Below are positions 1-4,738 of a stretch of DNA of 9,141 nucleotides, piece after piece; position 1 is the first letter of the stretch, and every line of letters begins with the position of its first letter. The stretch comes from CAIVAT01 sp037128705 (GTDB taxonomy: Bacteria > Bacteroidota > Bacteroidia > Bacteroidales > FEN-979). Location of the stretch: NCBI GenBank assembly GCA_037128705.1, contig JBAXVX010000066.1, positions 1-9,141 on the forward strand. Direction: 5' to 3'. The notes beneath the pieces were generated by a model, which saw only the letters and a program-made list of their open reading frames with translations, had not been told where the DNA came from and did not search any database. Both the position numbers and the translations under genes were made by a program.

Positions 1-90
1 AGGTGACGCGTGACGCGTGACAGAAAATCGTGACAGGTGACGCGTGACGCGTGACAGAAAATCGTGACAGGTGACGCGTGACGCGTGACG
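1..90 (+). repeat. GTGAC heptamer array 1, upstream of ssb
   Basis: Eleven GTGAC cores, mostly at 7-nt steps, form a nested tandem repeat. Four heptamers (GTGACAG, GTGACGC, GTGACGC, GTGACAG) plus the six bases AAAATC make a 34-bp unit. That unit occurs at 1-34 and 35-68 and partly at 69-89, with no differences between the copies over the shared length. The array is cut by the window edge. Its orientation matches ssb and probably follows the stop of a plus-strand gene lying to the left, which cannot be seen. The near-perfect identity suggests recent expansion or ongoing homogenisation. Confidence 0.95.
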
Positions 91-167
91 GAATGTTCTT
101 TTAAAAATATTTCTTTAAAATCCATGTCACCTTTTGCCTCTTTCTCCGATTAAGCATTAAATAATCG

Positions 168-175
168 TATTTTTG
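168..175 (+). promoter_or_regulatory. Candidate -7 promoter element of ssb
   Basis: TATTTTTG matches the Bacteroidota -7 consensus TAnnTTTG and lies 32 nt before the ssb ATG. No good -33 TTTG is seen at the usual spacing; the nearest TTTG (133-136) is too far upstream. A similar string, ATCGTATTTT, precedes recJ. This would give ssb its own promoter downstream of array 1. Confidence 0.45.
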
Positions 176-207
176 TTCACGGAGTTTTAACTTTAAATTC
201 AATCATC

Positions 208-636
208 ATGGCAACTGGAGTCAACAAAGTGATTCTGATAGGTAACCTCGGCCGGGATCCGGAGGTGCAGAATTTCGAAAACGGAGTAAAAAAGGCGGCC
301 TTTACACTGGCCACCACCGAAGCATATAAAGGAAAAGACGGGGAGAAGGCCACGCATACCGAATGGCATAACATCGTCATGTGGCGGGGACTGGCCGATG
401 TGGCCGAACGGTTCCTGAAAAAGGGAAGCACCATTTATGTGGAGGGACGGATCCGCAAACGCGAATACGAAGACAAGGAGGGTCAGAAGAAGTTCATTTA
501 CGAGATCCTGGGCGATTCCATGCAGATGCTGGGCGGTGGTCCGCGCCGCGACGAAGGCAACGGAGCCGCAGCCGGCGAAATAGGTAAAGTAGAAGGGGTT
601 CTGGAGAATACGCCGGAGGATGACTTACCATTTTAA
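208..636 (+). CDS. ssb: Single-stranded DNA-binding protein
   Basis: This 142-residue protein coats single-stranded DNA in replication, recombination and repair and recruits partner enzymes. The N-terminal 108 or so residues form the OB fold: it starts with VNKVILIGNLGRDPE and has TEWHNIVMW with Trp53 and Trp59, then VEGRIRKREYED. The C-terminus ends in the acidic tip EDDLPF, the known docking site for SSB partners, RecJ among them in other bacteria (recJ is at 6242-7987). The linker between OB fold and tip is only about 30 residues, shorter than in E. coli. The ATG at 208 gives the canonical start just before the first beta strand. The stop codon is followed at once by repeat array 2. In Bacteroidota ssb commonly sits beside gldE and gldD; here gldD follows but gldE does not. 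Confidence 0.97.
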   Translation: MATGVNKVILIGNLGRDPEVQNFENGVKKAAFTLATTEAYKGKDGEKATHTEWHNIVMWRGLADVAERFLKKGSTIYVEGRIRKREYEDKEGQKKFIYEILGDSMQMLGGGPRRDEGNGAAAGEIGKVEGVLENTPEDDLPF

Positions 637-698
637 CGTGACAGGTGACGCGTGACGCGTGACGGAAAAAACGTGACAGGTGACAGGTGACGCGTGAC
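637..698 (+). repeat. GTGAC heptamer array 2, directly after the ssb stop
   Basis: Eight GTGAC cores start at 638, 645, 652, 659, 673, 680, 687 and 694. The first lies one base after the ssb TAA. The single A-rich break (664-672) keeps the 7-nt phase, because it spans exactly two heptamer steps. The array reads in the same direction as ssb and runs straight into the octamer repeat at 701. Confidence 0.95.
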
Positions 699-700
699 AA

Positions 701-722
701 GGTAACAGGGTAACAGGGTAAG
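701..722 (+). repeat. GGTAACAG octamer repeat, left arm of an inverted pair
   Basis: Two copies of GGTAACAG and a partial third (GGTAAG) abut GTGAC array 2. The octamer resembles the heptamer with one G-to-A change and one extra G (GGTGACA versus GGTAACA), so the two may be related. Its inverted counterpart lies at 781-810 inside the gldD signal-peptide codons. Confidence 0.85.
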
Positions 723-768
723 ACGTAAGTTTTCATGTATGGTTAGGTATAATGGTTATTTTTTTTCA

Positions 769-1362
769 ATGTTTTCACGTTTCACCTTGTTACCCTGTTA
801 CCTTGTTACCCTTTTACTTTTCTTTTCATCCTGCAACTCATCCTATTCCCCGAAACCCCGTGGTTATTTTCGCATCGATCTTCCTGAAAAAAAATACCAG
901 CTGTTTGATTCGACCTTTCCCTACACTTTTGAATACCCGGTATATGCCGACATCACGGCCGACAGCAGCAAGATGGCCGAACCCTACTGGATCAACATCC
1001 GGTATAAACCCTTCAAAGCGACCATGCACCTCAGCTACAAGGTGATACACGGGAACCTTGCAAAATACCTGGAGGATGCCCATACCCTGGTGAACAAGCA
1101 TATTCCGAAGGCCAGCGCGATTACCCAGCGGGAATTTGTTGACAGGGAACACAGGGTTTTCGGTCTGGTTTACAACATCCGGGGGGCTGACGCCGCCTCA
1201 ACATACCAGTTTTATGTGACCGACAGTCTTACAAATTTCGTGCGGGGAGCCCTTTACTTCAACCTGGTTCCCAACAACGATTCCCTGGCGCCGGTCATCG
1301 ATTTTTTAACCAGGGATATGGAACACATGATTGGTACATTCCGCTGGAAAAATGTAAAATAA
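769..1362 (+). CDS. gldD: Gliding motility / type IX secretion lipoprotein GldD
   Basis: This is a secreted lipoprotein of about 197 residues. GldD is needed for gliding motility in Flavobacterium johnsoniae and is linked to the type IX secretion machinery, though its biochemical role is unknown. From the ATG at 769 there is a 21-residue signal peptide: MFSRF, then a hydrophobic stretch ending in LLLFFSSC, with the lipidated Cys at position 22. The mature part has the family-like opening PKPRGYFRIDLPEKKY and later SDSLTNFVRGALYF-type C-terminal sequence (TDSLTNFVRGALYFN). An in-frame ATG at 739 would add ten residues (MVRYNGYFFS); I prefer 769 because it gives a normal signal peptide. Codons for LLPCYLVT in the signal peptide come from the inverted octamer repeat. 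Only 11 nt separate its stop from the corA start, so the two are probably co-transcribed. Confidence 0.9.
   Translation: MFSRFTLLPCYLVTLLLFFSSCNSSYSPKPRGYFRIDLPEKKYQLFDSTFPYTFEYPVYADITADSSKMAEPYWINIRYKPFKATMHLSYKVIHGNLAKYLEDAHTLVNKHIPKASAITQREFVDREHRVFGLVYNIRGADAASTYQFYVTDSLTNFVRGALYFNLVPNNDSLAPVIDFLTRDMEHMIGTFRWKNVK
781..810 (-). repeat. GGTAACAR octamer repeat inside the gldD signal-peptide codons
   Basis: On the plus strand this reads TTCACC, TTGTTACC, CTGTTACC, TTGTTACC, that is three inverted copies of GGTAACAR and a degenerate GGTGAA end. It is translated in gldD as part of the hydrophobic core (TLLPCYLVT). The hydrophobic reading explains how a repeat could be tolerated inside a signal peptide. 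Confidence 0.85.
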
Positions 1363-1373
1363 AAACAGATACC

Positions 1374-2285
1374 GTGATCGAAACCATCAAATTCGGAACC
1401 CTGCGCTGGTCGCATATCGTACGGCCAACCGAAGAAGATCTCCAGGCCCTGAAACAAAGGTATCATTTCCATCCCCTCGATCTCGAAGACTGCCGCACCG
1501 AGGTGAATCTGCGCCCCAAGATCGATATTTATGATGATTACCATTTTTTCATTTTGCATTTCCCTGCCTTTGGGGTAACGGAACAGTTTGTTGAGATCCG
1601 CGAAATAAAATTTTTCTGGGGAAAAGATTACCTCATCAGCATCGGGAAATCCCAGTGGATGCTGAAAGACCTGTTCAACCGTGAAAAGGCAAAATCGCAA
1701 TCGTCCGGACGCATGGAGGTGGGAAGCAGCGATGCCCTGCTGTATGAGATCCTCGATCACCTGATGAAGGATACCCAGACGCTGGTCGAGAAGGTTGACA
1801 AGGATGTGGATAATTGCGGGAAGGCGCTGTTTGGCAAAAAGGCTGAACCGATCATTGAGAAAATATCCATGACACGGAAAAATGTGATCCTGCTCAACAC
1901 CATGTTCAAACCGCAGATGGTGCTCTTCAACAAACTGCAAAGTGGCGTCATTAAAGGGTTTGCCGAAAACATGGAGGATTACTGGGGCAACATCATGGAC
2001 TATTATCAGAAGATCTGGGATATGGTGGAGGACGACGGGGAGTTGATCAAGGGATATTCGATGACCTTTGATTCATTGCAGGTGAACAAAACCAACGAGG
2101 TGATGAAAATTCTCACCCTGGTATCGTCGGTCCTGCTGCCTTTAACCTTTATTGCCAGCTTGTACGGGATGAACATCAAACTCCCGATCCAGGACCATCC
2201 ATTTTCCTTTGTCATTGTTGCCGGAACGATGATGGGCATCGCCATCGTGATGTTTATCTATTTCAAGCTGAAGAAATGGATGTAG
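1374..2285 (+). CDS. corA: CorA-family divalent metal ion transporter
   Basis: This 303-residue protein is a predicted pentameric inner-membrane channel for Mg2+ (possibly Co2+, Ni2+ or Zn2+). The large N-terminal cytoplasmic domain (about 1-240) precedes two C-terminal membrane helices at about 243-264 and 275-296. The family signature YGMN is at residues 264-267, at the end of the first helix. The loop after it reads IKLPIQDHP and lacks the MPEL motif of classical CorA, as in some other members of the family. The C-terminus KLKKWM is basic, as expected for the cytoplasmic side. The start is GTG at 1374; it lies 11 nt after the gldD stop, which suggests translational coupling. Array 3 begins two nt after its stop. 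Metal specificity cannot be read from the sequence. Confidence 0.93.
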   Translation: MIETIKFGTLRWSHIVRPTEEDLQALKQRYHFHPLDLEDCRTEVNLRPKIDIYDDYHFFILHFPAFGVTEQFVEIREIKFFWGKDYLISIGKSQWMLKDLFNREKAKSQSSGRMEVGSSDALLYEILDHLMKDTQTLVEKVDKDVDNCGKALFGKKAEPIIEKISMTRKNVILLNTMFKPQMVLFNKLQSGVIKGFAENMEDYWGNIMDYYQKIWDMVEDDGELIKGYSMTFDSLQVNKTNEVMKILTLVSSVLLPLTFIASLYGMNIKLPIQDHPFSFVIVAGTMMGIAIVMFIYFKLKKWM

Positions 2286-2287
2286 GC

Positions 2288-2379
2288 GTGACACGTGACG
2301 GAAAACCGTGACGCGTGACGGAAAATCGTGACACGTGACGCGTGACCAAAATCGTGACACGTGACGCGTGACGCGTGAC
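2288..2379 (+). repeat. GTGAC heptamer array 3, directly after corA
   Basis: Eleven GTGAC cores in blocks of two, two, three and four are separated by GGAAAACC, GGAAAATC and CAAAATC. The array starts two nt after the corA stop in the corA direction. It ends eight nt before the last codon (stop) of the convergent minus-strand S23-type gene, so relative to that gene it is antisense. Confidence 0.95.
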
Positions 2380-2387
2380 AAAGAAAA

Positions 2388-2759
2388 TTATTCGTTTTGG
2401 ATTTTTCTTTTTATCGAAAGGATCAAACTGACCAGCATTCGTCTCAGACGATCCAGTACCTCTTTCTCCGGGTCAAGTGATGTAAGGTATCCCAGCCTCA
2501 GGGCCACCTCTATTTGGGTTTCGATTTCAATGACGGAACCCAAAGCAATGTACAAAAATTGGAGGAATTCTTTTGAATGATTTCGCGCAGCTCCTTCCGC
2601 AATATTTGAACAAATTGATATACCCGCCCGGCGTAATTGCTGTGAAAGCCCGAATTTCTCATAACCAGGAAACCGATCAGTCATCCTGTATAAATCAACA
2701 ACAAAATCCATGGACACCTTCCAGACATCCAGGTCACGATGAGTTTTTAACGCAGCCAT
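2388..2759 (-). CDS. Four-helix bundle protein, 23S rRNA-intervening-sequence (S23) family
   Basis: This small soluble protein of 123 residues belongs to the family first seen encoded in intervening sequences of 23S rRNA genes; free-standing copies are widespread. Family positions that can be seen are LDVWK (10-14), FPGYEKFGLSQQLRRAG (30-46), SICSNIAEGAARN (48-60) and GSVIEIETQIEVALRLGYL (74-92), and the whole is predicted helical. It shares a fold with the Avd accessory protein of diversity-generating retroelements, but no reverse transcriptase or 23S gene is present here. The molecular function is unknown. I chose the ATG at 2759; an upstream TTG (2792) would add 11 residues unlike the family. 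A GGAGGA at 2777-2782 lies 17 nt upstream, long for a ribosome site. The gene stands alone between GTGAC arrays in opposite orientation. Confidence 0.9.
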   Translation of the reverse strand: MAALKTHRDLDVWKVSMDFVVDLYRMTDRFPGYEKFGLSQQLRRAGISICSNIAEGAARNHSKEFLQFLYIALGSVIEIETQIEVALRLGYLTSLDPEKEVLDRLRRMLVSLILSIKRKIQNE

Positions 2760-2796
2760 AACTATTTTCTGGTTAATCCTCCAGGAAAACAAAAAG

Positions 2797-2810
2797 TAAC
2801 AGCGCTGTTA
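2797..2810. promoter_or_regulatory. 14-bp perfect palindrome upstream of the S23-type gene
   Basis: TAACAGC followed by GCTGTTA forms a perfect palindrome 37 nt before the S23-type ATG, in a 77-nt leader between that gene and array 4. Its place suggests a dimeric repressor or activator site. No regulator gene is nearby, and a chance palindrome cannot be excluded. Confidence 0.4.
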
Positions 2811-2836
2811 ATAACTATTTATCGTAATTTCTTTCC

Positions 2837-2987
2837 GTCACGCGTCACGCGTCACGTGTCACGGTTTTGGTCACGCGTCACGTGTCACGGTTTTGGTCAC
2901 GCGTCACGCGTCACGCGTCACGGTTTTGGTCACGTGTCACGCGTCACGTGTCACGGTTTTGGTCACGTGTCACGCGTCACGTGTCAC
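2837..2987 (-). repeat. GTGAC heptamer array 4, overlapping the aroA 3' end
   Basis: This is the longest array, with 19 GTGAC cores on the minus strand. Blocks are separated by GTGACCAAAACC, giving higher-order units of 33, 33, 33 and 26 bp and a last block of 26 bp. The first units alternate AC and GC linkers. Bases 2970-2987 lie inside the aroA reading frame. The array is co-directional with aroA and also lies upstream of the S23-type gene. Confidence 0.95.
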
Positions 2988-4076
2988 GTCTTTTGCGTTC
3001 ATGACGTCTATCTGGCGTTGAATTCCCTCTTCGTGCAGTGCCTCCATTAATTTCAGGATAAATTCACGGCTCAGTCCCATTTTTTCGCCGGCTTCGATGC
3101 GCTCATTGATCAGCTGATTCCAGCGTTTCAACTGCAGGATGGTGATCTTGTTCGTTTTTTTATAGGTCCCGATATCCTCCACCACCTTCATGCGGCGCGC
3201 CAGGATGTCGATCAGCTCCTCATCCAGTTTATCTATTTCCGAACGAAGCTCCTCCAGTTTATTCTCAAATTCAATGCTGCCCGATTCACGGCGCAGGATG
3301 AGCCCTGCAAGGATCTCCTGCAGCTGGAGCGGTGTGATCTGCTGGTTTTTGTCGGTCAGGGCTTTGGACGGGTTATGGTGCACCTCGATCATCATCCCGT
3401 TCATCTCCAGGTCGAAGGCTTTTTGAATGGTGGCCGGGATCATCTCCCTGTTTCCGCAGATATGGCTGGGGTCGACCATGACCGGCAGGTTCGGGTAGAG
3501 TCTTTTCAGTTCGATGGGGATCTCCCACATGGGCGCGTTGCGGTAGGGCGAACGGTTAAAAAATGAAAATCCGCGGTGAACGGCGATGAGTTTTTCCAGG
3601 CCCATCTGGTTCAGCCGCTCGATGGCGCCGATCCATGTTTTCAGGTCGGGGTTGAGCGGATTTTTGATCATCACGGGGATGTTGAGCGAGCCGATGGCCT
3701 CGCCGATCTCCTGGACTGCAAAGGGGTTGACGACCGTGCGGGCGCCGATCCATAAAATGTCGATGCCATGATCGAGCGCCTCCTTCACATGCCGCGGGTT
3801 GGCTACCTCTACTGTCACCAGCAGCCCGGTTTCTCTCTTCACCCGCTGAAGCCATTTTAAGCCCGAAATTCCGACCCCCTCGAAGGCGCCGGGTCGGGTG
3901 CGTGGTTTCCAGATCCCGGCACGGAATACCCTGACCTGCTGGATGGCAGCGAGTCCGAAGGCCGTCTCCATCACCTGCTGTTCTGATTCGGCGCTGCACG
4001 GGCCGGCAATTACCAGCGGTTCGGCCGAAACCGGAAGCCATTGTGCAGGGGGTGTGATGTGAAGGGTTGGGGTCAT
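2970..4076 (-). CDS. Bifunctional DAHP synthase / chorismate mutase
   Basis: This 368-residue fusion joins the first step of the shikimate pathway (phosphoenolpyruvate plus erythrose 4-phosphate to DAHP) to chorismate mutase, which makes prephenate for Phe and Tyr. The N-terminal DAHP synthase of the KDO8P-synthase-like type has GPCSAES (25-31, Cys27 metal ligand), KPRTRPGAFEG (58-68), PVMIKNPLNPD (134-144), AVHRGF with His167 and DPSHICGNR (202-210). The C-terminal AroQ-type mutase (about 272-356) has ELRSEIDKLDEELIDILARR with Arg278 and Arg294/295, Lys306, and Gln355 in HEEGIQRQ. The ATG at 4076 is preferred over an upstream TTG (4109). The last six residues, DVTRDA, and the stop are encoded by the repeat array. 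In this family the fused mutase may serve feedback control of the synthase. It follows the membrane-protein gene by 20 nt. Confidence 0.95.
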   Translation of the reverse strand: MTPTLHITPPAQWLPVSAEPLVIAGPCSAESEQQVMETAFGLAAIQQVRVFRAGIWKPRTRPGAFEGVGISGLKWLQRVKRETGLLVTVEVANPRHVKEALDHGIDILWIGARTVVNPFAVQEIGEAIGSLNIPVMIKNPLNPDLKTWIGAIERLNQMGLEKLIAVHRGFSFFNRSPYRNAPMWEIPIELKRLYPNLPVMVDPSHICGNREMIPATIQKAFDLEMNGMMIEVHHNPSKALTDKNQQITPLQLQEILAGLILRRESGSIEFENKLEELRSEIDKLDEELIDILARRMKVVEDIGTYKKTNKITILQLKRWNQLINERIEAGEKMGLSREFILKLMEALHEEGIQRQIDVMNAKDVTRDA

Positions 4077-4096
4077 TGAGGGCAAAGGTACGCAAT

Positions 4097-4585
4097 TCAG
4101 CTTCTCCAAAAAATCAATTTCCAGAGATTGGAAATCACTTTCAGCGCTGAAACGACCATGCCGATGATGAGGGCGATGGGGATGAACCAGTCGAGCCAGA
4201 AAAGGCCGTGAAAATGGGTGAAGTCGAAGGGATAGATGTAAAAAATGACGATTTGCGTCACGAAACTGGCCGATTCGGTGATGATCCTGGAGAGGTAACG
4301 GATGGCCGGAAGATGGATGATGAGTGCCAGCACACTTCCGCCGATTTGGACCAGGATGTTCACATTCAATATCCAGAGAACTACGCTGTAGTTATCGCGG
4401 ATAAAGCCAAGGTGCCAGTCGGGAATTTTATTCACCAGCCAGAGAAAGACCAGGTTGACGATGATGTTCCCGATGTATTCACCCTGTCTTTTATCGGAGG
4501 GTCTGTCCCTGTGCCAGTGGCGTTTTCCGTAATCATCGATCCGGTGGGCCCAGCGGGGCATGTTTTCGTTGTATGGAGGATGCAT
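4097..4585 (-). CDS. Four-helix integral membrane protein, unknown function
   Basis: I do not recognise this 162-residue protein. It opens with a charged, His- and Arg-rich stretch of about 35 residues (RIDDYGKRHWHRDRP) and then has four hydrophobic segments at about 38-53, 66-92, 101-120 and 130-152. The last segment ends in a basic tail, KLIFWRS. No catalytic motif is visible. The ATG at 4585 is used; a second ATG at 4561 (MPRWAHRIDD) is also possible. Its stop lies 20 nt before the aroA start, so both are likely in one transcript, though this need not mean a shared job. A TAnnTTTG element lies 38 nt upstream. Confidence 0.8.
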   Translation of the reverse strand: MHPPYNENMPRWAHRIDDYGKRHWHRDRPSDKRQGEYIGNIIVNLVFLWLVNKIPDWHLGFIRDNYSVVLWILNVNILVQIGGSVLALIIHLPAIRYLSRIITESASFVTQIVIFYIYPFDFTHFHGLFWLDWFIPIALIIGMVVSALKVISNLWKLIFWRS

Positions 4586-4623
4586 AGGTCGATAAATTGT
4601 GTTCTTTGACGCAGGAAGTATTG

Positions 4624-4631
4624 CAAAGTTA
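4624..4631 (-). promoter_or_regulatory. Candidate -7 promoter element for the membrane protein-aroA operon
   Basis: On the minus strand this reads TAACTTTG, a full match to the Bacteroidota TAnnTTTG. It lies 38 nt before the membrane-protein ATG in the 153-nt divergent spacer shared with asnS. No clear -33 box is seen upstream of it. Confidence 0.5.
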
Positions 4632-4684
4632 CGAAAGCATTTTAACCTGTCATCCGGGCCGCTCCGATGAATGAAGACCGGATA

Positions 4685-4717
4685 TTGTTTAAAATCGGGG
4701 ACAATTCAGTAAATTTG
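4685..4717 (+). promoter_or_regulatory. Candidate asnS promoter
   Basis: TTG at 4685-4687 and TAAATTTG at 4710-4717 are 22 nt apart, within the spacing known for Bacteroidota -33 and -7 (TAnnTTTG) elements. Transcription would start about 15 nt before the asnS ATG, giving a very short leader. No Shine-Dalgarno sequence is visible, which is usual in this phylum. Confidence 0.6.
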
Positions 4718-4738
4718 CCGCTTCAATAAACAAAAGCA

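Larger units (their letters stand above)
701..810 (+). promoter_or_regulatory. Possible mRNA hairpin spanning the gldD start
   Basis: Bases 701-721 are complementary to 790-810 over 21 positions, with 20 Watson-Crick pairs and one G-U pair (708 with 803). The 68-nt loop (722-789) holds both possible gldD ATGs, at 739 and 769. If transcribed as one RNA this stem would be stable and would bury codons 8 to 14 of gldD, counted from the ATG at 769. A regulatory effect on gldD translation is inference; the pairing is visible in the sequence. Confidence 0.5.

Noticed and set aside
1254..1940. Long minus-strand ORF of 228 codons opposite corA
   Set aside because: It lies antisense to the clear CorA coding region, has no recognisable domain, and crosses the gldD-corA junction.
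2388..2759. A true 23S rRNA intervening sequence
   Set aside because: The protein family matches, but there is no rRNA sequence on either side; both neighbours are protein genes.
2388..2759. Accessory (Avd) gene of a diversity-generating retroelement
   Set aside because: No reverse transcriptase, template repeat or variable repeat is seen in the window, and the motifs fit the S23 branch.
2837..2987. Regular 26-33 bp periodicity resembling a CRISPR array
   Set aside because: The parts between repeats are themselves repeats (GTGACNN and the same A-rich spacer), not unique spacers, and no cas gene is present.
2856..3050. Plus-strand ORF with repeated SRVTCH/GFGHVSRVT peptides
   Set aside because: It is simply the stop-free antisense strand of array 4, running into antisense aroA. 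The same applies to the minus-strand ORFs at 2142-2381 and 494-736.
3556..4095. Minus-strand ORF of 179 codons within the aroA region
   Set aside because: It is an out-of-frame shadow of aroA, rich in Arg, Pro and Gly, with no family features.
4077..4109. Upstream TTG start for the DAHP synthase-chorismate mutase
   Set aside because: It would add 11 residues and overlap the preceding gene. The ATG at 4076 gives the length expected and a clean 20-nt spacing.
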